Source: Alphaproteobacteria bacterium (GTDB taxonomy: Bacteria; Pseudomonadota; Alphaproteobacteria; Puniceispirillales; Puniceispirillaceae). From it: a DNA stretch of 5,300 nucleotides. A model generated the notes under the pieces. That model worked only from the letters and a program-made list of their open reading frames with translations, ran no database searches and was not told the DNA's origin. The DNA is taken from assembly GCA_011525265.1 (NCBI GenBank), contig WTHV01000272.1:1-5300 (forward strand), in the 5' to 3' direction. A program made the position numbers and the translations under genes. Positions 1-5,300 of the stretch are shown one piece after another (the stretch's first letter is position 1; each line of letters begins with the position of its first letter).

Positions 1-40
1 CATTATCTCAACATTTTATAAGGAAAATGACAGGGGCTAG

Positions 41-1015
41 TCAACCATTAAATAGAATTTTTGAAAAGAATTCTAAATTTTTTCTTTCTGAATATGTCTC
101 ATTCATCAAATAATTTGTTATAAAATTATTTCGAAAGAAGGTGAATTGCCTCTTCGCATAGCGCCGTGATTGCATTTGTGCCTCTGCGATTGCCGCGTCT
201 TTATCCATAGAACCGCTCAGGTAATTGGCAATTTGTGGCACGCCAACAGCCTTCATGATAGGCAATTTAGGATCAAGATTGCGTGCGATTAATGCCGCCA
301 CCTCATCTAGCGCCCCTGCATCCCACATAAGGTCAAAACGCTGATTGATACGCTGATAGAGATGTTCACGCTCTGGTGCGATGAAAAAATTAAACGCCCT
401 GCCTGAAAGCGCGCCTTTTGGGGCATCGTTCTGCCATTCACTAAGCGGGCGACCTGTATGGCGGTAGACCTCAAGCGCGCGGGTGATACGTTGACTATCG
501 CCTGCAGTAAGGCGCACTGCAATAGAGGGATCACACAGCGCAAGCTGGCCTAGCATCCATGCCCCACCCTTCTCTTGATGTTCAGCAATAACCGCATGAT
601 GGATTGCCTCTGGCACAGCAGGTATTTCAGACATCCCATGTTGCGCAGCATTTAGATATAAGGCTGTACCACCGCAAAGAATAGGCAATTTACCCCTCGC
701 ACGCACCGCTGCCACCTCGTCTGTGACGAGCGAAAGCCACTTGCCCACCGAACAGGCCTCTGCCCCATCAAGCACATTATAAAGGCAATGGGGGGCTTGC
801 CCGCGCTCATCTTCATCAGGGCAGGCCGTGACGATGGCCAAATCACGATAGATTTGCATGGAATCCGCATTAATGACGACACCATCAAAGGCTTGTGCTA
901 AATCAATGGCCAAAGCTGATTTCCCACTCGCAGTTGGGCCAGCAACCATGATATAGTCTGTGTCACGTGAAAATTGTTCCATAACCCTTTGACTTAAATT
1001 AAGAGACCTTTCCAT
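41..1015 (-). CDS. miaA: tRNA (adenosine(37)-N6)-dimethylallyltransferase MiaA
   Basis: Transfers the dimethylallyl group of DMAPP to N6 of A37, next to the anticodon, in tRNAs reading UNN codons; a cytosolic enzyme. The 324-residue length matches the family. Seen in order: P-loop GPTASGKS (26-33); DSMQIYR (51-57), with D51 the expected catalytic base; GGTALYL; a region ending in QRITRALEVYRHTGRPLSEWQ-type residues; KAVGVPQIANYL; and RRYAKRQFTFFR (about 284-295). The start at 1015 is chosen because AGGA lies 8 bases upstream (plus positions 1024-1027). Internal Met12 (982) has only a badly spaced AAAGGG, and Met23 (949) has none, although starting at Met12 would give a more usual 14 residues before the P-loop. 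Odd points: Cys65 and Cys77 sit where related proteins, as I recall them, carry basic residues; Phe replaces the usual Trp after YAKRQxT; and the last 33 codons are very AT-rich. The start codon overlaps that of divergent serB. Family assignment is secure; the exact start is less so. Confidence 0.96.
   Translation of the reverse strand: MERSLNLSQRVMEQFSRDTDYIMVAGPTASGKSALAIDLAQAFDGVVINADSMQIYRDLAIVTACPDEDERGQAPHCLYNVLDGAEACSVGKWLSLVTDEVAAVRARGKLPILCGGTALYLNAAQHGMSEIPAVPEAIHHAVIAEHQEKGGAWMLGQLALCDPSIAVRLTAGDSQRITRALEVYRHTGRPLSEWQNDAPKGALSGRAFNFFIAPEREHLYQRINQRFDLMWDAGALDEVAALIARNLDPKLPIMKAVGVPQIANYLSGSMDKDAAIAEAQMQSRRYAKRQFTFFRNNFITNYLMNETYSERKNLEFFSKILFNG
949..957 (+). promoter_or_regulatory. 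Candidate extended -10 promoter for serB, inside miaA
   Basis: The plus strand carries TGATATAGT, that is TG, one base, then TATAGT, which is five of six to the sigma-70 -10 consensus with the extended TGn element. Transcription would begin around 963-965 and leave a leader of about 50 bases before the serB ATG. No good -35 hexamer stands 16-18 bases upstream, which an extended -10 can tolerate. This is pattern matching within coding sequence (miaA codons 20-23), so chance occurrence is quite possible. Confidence 0.25.
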
Positions 1016-1016
1016 G
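1013..1016. other. Overlapping divergent start codons of miaA and serB (shared CATG)
   Basis: The palindrome CATG contains the minus-strand ATG of miaA (1015 to 1013) and the plus-strand ATG of serB (1014 to 1016), so the two coding regions share two bases and have no intergenic DNA. On the serB side an in-frame TGA at 990-992, with no ATG, GTG or TTG between it and 1014, prevents an earlier start. On the miaA side the start is supported by AGGA at 1024-1027 (minus strand). Each gene's ribosome binding site and promoter must therefore lie inside the other gene's coding sequence. Confidence 0.7.
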
Positions 1017-1892
1017 CAAGCTTTCCTGCATTTTTCCTCATCTCTTGCAGATGCGCAAACGCTGAATTTTATGCAAGAATGTGCGGCACGTTATGGGCAA
1101 GAAAGCCTAACATTTCTCTCACGCTCACAAATACTTGGCAGTGCAAGCCTTGCTGAGATAAGCGCTCCTTGTGATTTGGAGAGCCTGCGCGCAGAAGGGG
1201 CAAGCTATGGCGTTGATATAAATCTTCTGCCAAACGCACCCCACAAGCGCCAATTAATGCTTTGTGATATGGACAGCACCATTATCACCAGTGAATCTCT
1301 TGATGATTTATCGAAAATGGCAGGCATTGGAGATGAGGTTGCCGCCATCACAGCACGCGCTATGGCAGGTGAGCTTGATTTTCGTGAGGCCTTATCTCTG
1401 CGCCTTGCGATGTTAAAGGGGGAGCGCGTCTCATTATTAGACGCGCTGATTGCCGAGACAACGGCCTTTGATGGTGCAGGTGAGTTGGTTGGCACGATGC
1501 GCGCCCATGATGCCACCTGCCTATTGGTCAGTGGCGGCTTTACCTTCCTAACGTCTAATATTGCAGAGCGGTTTGGCTTTACGGATCATTTTGCCAATAA
1601 GCTTGCGATTGAAGATGGTCTTATCGCCGGCTATGCGCATGAGCCAATTCTTGATTCTTCTGCAAAGTTACGCATCCTAAAGGACTATTGCGCGCAATTA
1701 GGCATAGGCGCAGATGCGGTGCTTGCCATGGGTGATGGGGCAAATGATATCCCCATGCTAGATGCAGCTGGTCTTGGGATTGCATGGCAAGCAAAGCCAC
1801 TTGTCAAAGAGCGTATCGCCATTCAATTATCGCATAGCACATTATGTGGCGCGCTATTCCTGCAAGGATTTACCGAACAAGATATTGTCTAA
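1014..1892 (+). CDS. serB: Phosphoserine phosphatase SerB
   Basis: Hydrolyses O-phospho-L-serine to L-serine and phosphate, the last step of the phosphorylated serine pathway; cytosolic and Mg-dependent. This 292-residue protein has the full HAD-superfamily set: motif I DMDST, with nucleophile D85 and acid/base D87; motif II SGG, with S173; motif III K218; and motif IV GDGANDIPML, with D241 and D245. Glu94 matches the substrate-binding Glu of SerB, but the EC pair usual after it is ES here. The helical cap lies between motifs I and II and includes GIGDEVAAITARAMAGELDF (about 104-123). The 84 residues before D85 form the N-terminal domain common in proteobacterial SerB and look intact. The start is fixed at 1014 or later by an in-frame TGA at 990-992. 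The upstream Shine-Dalgarno is weak (AAGAGA). The gene ends 20 bases before a strong terminator and converges on the protease gene. The function is well supported. Confidence 0.96.
   Translation: MQAFLHFSSSLADAQTLNFMQECAARYGQESLTFLSRSQILGSASLAEISAPCDLESLRAEGASYGVDINLLPNAPHKRQLMLCDMDSTIITSESLDDLSKMAGIGDEVAAITARAMAGELDFREALSLRLAMLKGERVSLLDALIAETTAFDGAGELVGTMRAHDATCLLVSGGFTFLTSNIAERFGFTDHFANKLAIEDGLIAGYAHEPILDSSAKLRILKDYCAQLGIGADAVLAMGDGANDIPMLDAAGLGIAWQAKPLVKERIAIQLSHSTLCGALFLQGFTEQDIV
1024..1027 (-). promoter_or_regulatory. Ribosome binding site of miaA, inside serB
   Basis: The minus strand reads AGGA, within GCAGGAAAGC, 8 bases before the miaA ATG at 1015. It decides the start over the internal Met12 and Met23 codons, which lack a well-spaced Shine-Dalgarno. 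It lies in codons 4-5 of serB. Confidence 0.55.
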
Positions 1893-1912
1893 GAGGGCGT
1901 ACTGCCCATAAA

Positions 1913-1936
1913 AAAAGAGGGGCCAGCCCCTCTTTT
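1913..1936. terminator. Bidirectional intrinsic terminator between serB and the protease gene
   Basis: AAAAGAGGGG (1913-1922), loop CCAG and CCCCTCTTTT (1927-1936) form a perfect 10-bp stem. On the plus strand it runs into TTTTCTCATTTTT, and on the minus strand into the complement of the seven-A run at 1910-1916, so it can end serB and the opposing protease transcript. A smaller four-pair hairpin, GGGC/GCCC (1895-1907), lies between the serB stop and this stem. The whole convergent gap is only 71 bases. Confidence 0.9.
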
Positions 1937-1963
1937 CTCATTTTTCGATGTAATCATTTGCGC

Positions 1964-3466
1964 CTATTCATCCTTTACGGCAAAGGCGATTTGGATAAAG
2001 CGGTTTTGCCCGTCACGATTAATCAGCATTAACACACCAGAGCGCTCTGCCTCTCTTGCATCATCAATGCCTTTGACAAGTTGATCGATGCTTGAAATAC
2101 GGCTTTGTCCAAAGCGGACAATCACATCTCCTGCCTGAAGACCTTTCTCAGCAGCAGGCGAGCCAGCAATCACTTCGGTAACCACCACAGCCTCTTCACT
2201 ATCATCAAGGCCATATTCACCAGCTAACTCAGCATCAAGCTGTTCAGCGCTAAAGCCCAAATCGCCAAAAGAGGTCGTTTGTGTCTGTGGCTCTCCACTG
2301 AGCAAGCCGCCATTTTCTGCTTGCTCTAGCTCGCCAAGCGTGACTTGAAGCGTGATCATCTTACCGTTACGCACAACTTCAACATCAACCTGCTTATCGA
2401 CATCTGTTTCAGCTACAATTCGTGGCAAGTCACGCATACGGTCGATTTTCTTACCATCAAAGCTGATGATGACATCACCGGCTTCAATCTTGCCTAAATC
2501 AGCTGGACCGCCTGCAGTAACATTCGAGACAAGCGCACCTGCGGCTTCTTCAAGACCAAGGCTTTCTGCAATATCTTCTGTCACCTCTTGGATAAATACG
2601 CCAAGCCAACCGCGACGTGTTCTCCCATATTCAATCAGCTGATCAATCACCTGTGAGGCAAGGTTAGAGGAAATCGCAAAGCCAATACCAACAGACCCGC
2701 CTGTTTGCGAGAAGATAGCGGTATTAATACCAATTACAGCCCCATCCATATCAAATAAGGGGCCGCCAGAATTGCCTCTGTTAATAGAGGCATCTGTCTG
2801 AATAAAGTCATCATAAGGCCCAGAGCCAATATCACGGCCTCTTGCAGAGACGATGCCAGCGGTTACTGTGCCGCCAAGGCCAAAGGGATTACCAATCGCA
2901 AGAACCCAATCGCCAACGCGAAGCGTGTCTGAATCACCCAAAGATACCGCGGTGATATCCGCGCCTTTTGGATCAAATTTTAAAACAGCAATATCTGTTT
3001 TCGCATCACGGCCAATCACCTCTGCCTCATAGCTATCTTCATTTGAGAGGAAGATCGTGATTTGGTCAGCATTTTCGATCACATGGTTATTTGTGACCAC
3101 AATGCCTTTTTCATCAATGATGAAGCCAGACCCCAATGATTGCGCGCGTCTTGTTTGACCACGCTCGCCAAATTCTTTGAAAAATTCTTCAAAAGGTGAC
3201 CCTGGGGGGAATTGCGGGACATCTTGGCCTGTGCCTCTGCTTACCACAGTGCTTGTTGAGATATTCACAACTGCCGGCGATAGGCGTTCTGCCAGATCAG
3301 CAAAGCTGTCAGGTCGTGCCATAGCATGGCTGATGCTCACCGCCATGATGAGACCGGCAATGGCTGCACCCATCATCGCACGCATCATAACACCTATCAT
3401 AGAAGAGGACGCGCTGTTATTAAGAGAGTGATTTTGTTTTTGGCTCATACGTGCTGTCATCAGCAT
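1964..3466 (-). CDS. degP: Periplasmic Do/HtrA-family serine endopeptidase (DegP/DegQ/MucD type)
   Basis: An envelope protease and probable chaperone that degrades misfolded exported proteins. From the chosen start it is 500 residues. Residues 1-22 are polar; 23-50 are hydrophobic and Met/Ala-rich, ending AMA, a plausible signal peptidase I site before RPDSF. The trypsin-like domain (about 55-275) has the triad H128 (TNNHV), D158 (KTDIA) and S233 (GNSGGP). PDZ1 is at about 285-380 (GWLGV onward) and PDZ2 at about 400-497. Two PDZ domains and this length fit DegP, DegQ or MucD; the sequence alone does not separate them, so the symbol is provisional. The start at 3466 has AAGGAG seven bases upstream. 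The frame stays open to an ATG at 3601, but that would add 45 unlikely residues encoded by the ten-T tract and promoter region. It lies 196 bases after hflC, behind a terminator, so it is probably its own transcription unit, though functionally allied with HflKC. Confidence 0.95.
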   Translation of the reverse strand: MLMTARMSQKQNHSLNNSASSSMIGVMMRAMMGAAIAGLIMAVSISHAMARPDSFADLAERLSPAVVNISTSTVVSRGTGQDVPQFPPGSPFEEFFKEFGERGQTRRAQSLGSGFIIDEKGIVVTNNHVIENADQITIFLSNEDSYEAEVIGRDAKTDIAVLKFDPKGADITAVSLGDSDTLRVGDWVLAIGNPFGLGGTVTAGIVSARGRDIGSGPYDDFIQTDASINRGNSGGPLFDMDGAVIGINTAIFSQTGGSVGIGFAISSNLASQVIDQLIEYGRTRRGWLGVFIQEVTEDIAESLGLEEAAGALVSNVTAGGPADLGKIEAGDVIISFDGKKIDRMRDLPRIVAETDVDKQVDVEVVRNGKMITLQVTLGELEQAENGGLLSGEPQTQTTSFGDLGFSAEQLDAELAGEYGLDDSEEAVVVTEVIAGSPAAEKGLQAGDVIVRFGQSRISSIDQLVKGIDDAREAERSGVLMLINRDGQNRFIQIAFAVKDE

Positions 3467-3473
3467 CGGTAAA

Positions 3474-3479
3474 CTCCTT
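3474..3479 (-). promoter_or_regulatory. Strong ribosome binding site deciding the protease start
   Basis: The minus strand reads AAGGAG, then seven bases, then ATG at 3466. This is near-ideal spacing and selects 3466 over the ATG at 3601, the second Met at 3460 and later Met codons at 3448 and 3400. It gives a 500-residue preprotein. Confidence 0.85.
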
Positions 3480-3499
3480 AAAGCAATTTCATCTGTATC

Positions 3500-3509
3500 A
3501 AAAAAAAAA
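3500..3509 (-). repeat. Ten-base T homopolymer in the protease gene leader
   Basis: A run of ten A on the plus strand (T on the coding strand) lies 33 bases before the protease start codon and 20 bases before its Shine-Dalgarno. Upstream on the minus strand, ATGGG and CCCAT, 13 bases apart, could form a weak stem, but six bases separate it from the T run, so it is not a convincing attenuator. The run could be a U-rich translation-enhancing leader or simply an unstable homopolymer. Confidence 0.8.
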
Positions 3510-3538
3510 GACCGCATGGGGCAATCTAGGACACCCAT

Positions 3539-3568
3539 ATGATGTGTAATTTTTTGACACAGTTTCAA
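3539..3568 (-). promoter_or_regulatory. Candidate sigma-70 promoter of the protease gene
   Basis: On the minus strand TTGAAA (3568-3563) matches the -35 consensus in five of six bases. CATCAT (3544-3539), 18 bases further on, matches the -10 in four of six. The predicted start would be near 3532, giving a leader of about 65 bases. The context favours a promoter here, because a terminator closes the hflKC unit just upstream. The -10 is weak, so the exact placement is uncertain. Confidence 0.35.
3543..3561. promoter_or_regulatory. Operator-like dyad overlapping the candidate protease promoter
   Basis: TGTGTAA (3543-3549), a TTTTT spacer and TGACACA (3555-3561) form an inverted repeat with seven-base arms and one mismatched pair. 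It occupies the spacer between the proposed -35 and -10 and touches the -10, where a repressor could block polymerase. The regulator is unknown; an AT-rich dyad of this size can also arise by chance. Confidence 0.35.
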
Positions 3569-3577
3569 CCATAGGCC

Positions 3578-3599
3578 GCCCTTTTGTGCTTTTAAGGGC
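3578..3599. repeat. Second small hairpin after the hflC terminator
   Basis: GCCCTT (3578-3583) and AAGGGC (3594-3599) form a six-bp stem around a ten-base loop. On the minus strand it directly follows the T run of the hflC terminator, so the T tract sits between two hairpins. No further T tract follows it, so it is not an intrinsic terminator itself. It might stabilise the processed 3' end. Confidence 0.5.
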
Positions 3600-3633
3600 A
3601 AAAAAACGGCAGGATCTAGGCAAGACCCTGCCG
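3600..3633 (-). terminator. Intrinsic terminator of the hflKC transcription unit
   Basis: On the minus strand CGGCAGG (3633-3627) pairs with CCTGCCG (3613-3607). Past one A-C mismatch, two further pairs close a seven-base loop. The stem is followed immediately by seven T (plus-strand A at 3600-3606). It begins 30 bases after the hflC stop codon and implies that the protease gene needs its own promoter, at least in part. Confidence 0.88.
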
Positions 3634-3662
3634 ATGGTTATTTTCAGTTAGCCTAGCAAGTG

Positions 3663-4535
3663 CTATTGGCCGCCATTTTGATCCTTAAAAAAGCGGAAGA
3701 AGCTGCTATTTGGAGAGAGCACCATAGAGGTTGGCGCTTCACCCAAAGATTTTGAATAGGCTTCCATCGAGCGATAGAATGAGAAAAACTCTGTATCTCT
3801 GCCAAAGCTTTCGGCATAGATGCTAATGGCTTGGCCATCACCGCTACCACGAAGCTCCTGTGCTGTTTTTGCCGCTTCAGCCAAGATAACCGTTCTTGTC
3901 TTTTCTGCATCTGCTCTAATCTTCTGTGCCTCTTCCTCACCAGTGGCGCGGAATTCTTTGGCTTCTCTGACACGTTCTGATTTCATTCTGTTAAAAATGT
4001 TCTGAGATGTTGTCTCAGGGTAATCAGCACGGCGTAAGCGTACATCGATGATCTCAATGCCAAGAGATGTCACAGAGCTTTCGACCTCATCACGAATTGA
4101 GCTGTTAATATCTTCGCGCTCACCGGTTAGGATTGAGCCCAATGTTTCACCACCAAGGACACGACGCACAGATGAATCAATGATTGATTCAAGACGGGCT
4201 GTCGCACCTTGCTCGTTGCGCACTGTTTGGAAGAACAACAGCGGATCCATGATGCGATAACGCGCATAAGCGTCAATCACAACACGCTTTTGGTCAGCCA
4301 AGATAACCTCTTCTGCATCTTGCGGAATAAGGCTCAAAACGCGCTTTTCATAATAAAGCACATCTTGAATGAATGGCAGTTTAAATGCCAGACCTGGCTC
4401 TTGGATTGTCCGTTTTGGCTCACCAAATTGCAGCACAAGGGCTTGTTGTGTTTGGTTTACCGTAAAGACGGCTGACAGCACACTTAATAGAAGCGCTGCA
4501 CCGATTAGGAGTGAGAAATTACGTGCGATTTTCAT
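3663..4535 (-). CDS. hflC: SPFH/band-7 membrane protein HflC (FtsH modulator subunit)
   Basis: HflC joins HflK in an inner-membrane complex around FtsH that modulates degradation of membrane substrates; despite old annotations it is not itself a demonstrated protease. The 290 residues comprise an N-terminal membrane anchor (about 6-27); the SPFH/band-7 domain (about 25-190), with PGLAFKLPFIQDV (47-59), VVIDAYARYRI (85-95) and RRADYPE (168-174); a charged Ala/Glu-rich coiled coil (about 183-230); and a C-terminal part ending SSFFRFFK. The length is near that of alphaproteobacterial HflC and shorter than E. coli HflC. The start at 4535 follows AAGGAGG (4553-4547) by 11 bases and lies one base after the hflK stop. 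A GTG at 4559 would add eight residues and overlap hflK, but lacks support. It is translationally coupled to hflK, and a terminator follows 30 bases after its stop. Confidence 0.96.
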   Translation of the reverse strand: MKIARNFSLLIGAALLLSVLSAVFTVNQTQQALVLQFGEPKRTIQEPGLAFKLPFIQDVLYYEKRVLSLIPQDAEEVILADQKRVVIDAYARYRIMDPLLFFQTVRNEQGATARLESIIDSSVRRVLGGETLGSILTGEREDINSSIRDEVESSVTSLGIEIIDVRLRRADYPETTSQNIFNRMKSERVREAKEFRATGEEEAQKIRADAEKTRTVILAEAAKTAQELRGSGDGQAISIYAESFGRDTEFFSFYRSMEAYSKSLGEAPTSMVLSPNSSFFRFFKDQNGGQ

Positions 4536-4536
4536 T

Positions 4537-5300
4537 TTACTGTTCCCCTCCTTTACCACGTTTTAGCTCTTGCAGTGGCAGATATGGTACCACCCCGCCA
4601 TTTTCATCATCAATGATGATCTTCTCAATATTTGAGTAAACACCTTCGATTGTCTCAATATAGATGCGCTCTTTTGTGACCTCAGGGTTGACCTTATAAG
4701 CCTCATAGACTTGGTCAAAACGAGAGGCATCACCTTGCGCTCTTGAAACGACTTCTTTTGAATAAGCTTCTGCTTCAGCAACCAATTTAGCCGCCTCACC
4801 ACGCGCACGCGGCACGATATCATTTCTAAACGCTTCAGCTTCGTTCTTCAGCCTGTCTCTATCCTGACGCGCACGTTGCACATCATTAAAGGCATCAATG
4901 ACGTCTGCTGGCGGGTCAACAGCCAAAAGCTGAACTTCTCTGACCTTGACGCCTGCTTTATATTCATCAAGCAAATCTTGCAGTTTCTGACGCACAGACA
5001 CCTGCACATTCTGACGACCTTCTGTTAGCACTGTCTGAATGGCTGTTTGGCCGATAATTTCACGCATAACGGCTTCTGCTGCGACTTTGATTGTCTCATC
5101 TGGATCTGCCAGATTGAACAAATAGGCGCCCGCATCAGCGATACGCCAAAAGACGACGAAATCAATATCAACAATATTCTCATCGCCCGTAATCATCTGA
5201 CTTTCATCAGCGATATCACGGCGTGATGTTGAACGACCTGCTAGGTCACGGAAACCAATTTCAAGACGATTTTCTCTTGTCACTTCAGGCGTCAGAACAG
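4537..5300 (-). CDS. hflK: SPFH/band-7 membrane protein HflK, C-terminal part (5' end outside window)
   Basis: Partner of HflC in the FtsH-associated HflKC complex. The reading frame runs off the right edge, so the window holds the last 253 codons; the GTG at 5283 is an internal Val (LTPEVTREN), not a start. The Gly/Pro-rich N-terminus and the membrane segment expected in HflK are missing from the window. Visible parts: the SPFH/band-7 core, with DENIVDIDFVVFWRI and a region on regular-length pattern to EVQLLAVDPP (about 4909-4940); a long charged coiled coil (about 4700-4896) with DAFNDVQRARQDRDR and IVPRARGEAAKL; then ERIYIETIEGVYSN and the family's VPYLPL near the C-terminus (about 4573-4590). 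These features separate HflK from HflC. The stop is one base before the hflC start, and the hflC ribosome binding site lies inside this gene. The operon promoter must lie beyond the right edge. Confidence 0.95.
   Translation of the reverse strand, partial: VLTPEVTRENRLEIGFRDLAGRSTSRRDIADESQMITGDENIVDIDFVVFWRIADAGAYLFNLADPDETIKVAAEAVMREIIGQTAIQTVLTEGRQNVQVSVRQKLQDLLDEYKAGVKVREVQLLAVDPPADVIDAFNDVQRARQDRDRLKNEAEAFRNDIVPRARGEAAKLVAEAEAYSKEVVSRAQGDASRFDQVYEAYKVNPEVTKERIYIETIEGVYSNIEKIIIDDENGGVVPYLPLQELKRGKGGEQ
4547..4553 (-). promoter_or_regulatory. Ribosome binding site of hflC, inside the hflK 3' end
   Basis: The minus strand reads AAGGAGG, continuing GG, 9-11 bases before the hflC ATG at 4535. 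It lies in the last codons of hflK, upstream of the hflK TAA at 4539-4537. It favours the ATG at 4535 over the GTG at 4559. Confidence 0.8.

Noticed and set aside
1..40. Possible start of a next minus-strand gene (ATG at 3 to 1) and a CATTTT/AAAATG hairpin at 12-29
   Set aside because: Only one codon is visible and the Shine-Dalgarno is weak, so no gene can be supported. The six-bp AT-rich stem lacks a T tract and is too weak to call a terminator.
27..113. Small plus-strand ORF of 28 codons preceded by AAGGA
   Set aside because: It is antisense to the AT-rich end of miaA, has no recognisable protein features, and such short ORFs are expected by chance.
1031..1115. miaA promoter candidate inside serB (TAAAAT on the minus strand)
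   Set aside because: The -10-like hexamer has no acceptable -35 or proper extended -10 element, so I did not list it, although a miaA promoter must lie somewhere in this region unless transcription starts further inside serB.
1844..2032. Plus-strand ORF spanning the end of serB and the convergent gap
   Set aside because: It reads through the terminator hairpin and the antisense of the protease end, with no plausible protein features; it is a shadow frame.
3514..3519. CCCCAT on the minus strand resembling a heat-shock sigma-32 -10 element
   Set aside because: No TTGAAA-like -35 stands 11-16 bases upstream; the nearby TTGAAA is about 41 bases away.
3467..3601. In-frame upstream extension of the DegP-like gene to an ATG at 3601
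   Set aside because: It would add 45 residues, including an FFF run from the ten-T tract, ahead of a normal signal peptide and across the promoter candidate. The AAGGAG at 3474-3479 clearly serves 3466.
4536..4559. GTG start for hflC at 4559, overlapping hflK
   Set aside because: It would add eight polar residues before a typical HflC N-terminus, and the strong AAGGAGG lies downstream of it and serves the ATG at 4535.

Overview
This window is an ordinary, tightly packed piece of bacterial chromosome. The gene order read along the minus strand (hflK, hflC, a Do/DegP-type protease), with serB and miaA beyond it as a divergent pair, is one I associate with Alphaproteobacteria. MiaA details such as the VTAxP and PHxLY motifs also fit that group. 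Base composition looks moderate rather than high-GC. I cannot place the organism more finely from the sequence. I see no mobile element, CRISPR array, rRNA or tRNA gene, or foreign-looking island.

Layout, left to right. Positions 1-40 are a short AT-rich stretch after miaA with no supportable gene. miaA (minus, 41-1015) encodes the tRNA A37 dimethylallyltransferase. serB (plus, 1014-1892) encodes phosphoserine phosphatase, and its start codon overlaps that of miaA inside a single CATG. A strong symmetrical hairpin at 1913-1936, with A and T tracts on its two sides, separates the convergent ends of serB and the protease gene. The protease gene (minus, 1964-3466) encodes an exported HtrA/DegP-family serine protease with two PDZ domains. 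The gap at 3467-3662 holds, in minus-strand order, an intrinsic terminator for hflKC, a second small hairpin, a candidate promoter with an overlapping dyad, a ten-T tract and a strong Shine-Dalgarno. hflC (minus, 3663-4535) and the 3' part of hflK (minus, 4537 to the right edge) encode the two SPFH/band-7 subunits of the HflKC membrane complex. They are one base apart and clearly co-transcribed.

How the genes work together: HflK and HflC form the inner-membrane assembly that modulates the FtsH protease, and the DegP-like protease acts on the periplasmic side, so this half of the window is an envelope protein quality-control cluster. The terminator and promoter-like signals between hflC and the protease gene suggest that the protease is transcribed independently. 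serB (serine biosynthesis) and miaA (tRNA modification) are housekeeping genes with no obvious functional link; what joins them is their zero-length divergent start region.

I found no convincing new system. The points worth a second look are modest: the overlapping divergent starts, two cysteines in MiaA where basic residues are expected, the AT-rich end of miaA, and the architecture of the protease gene's leader.
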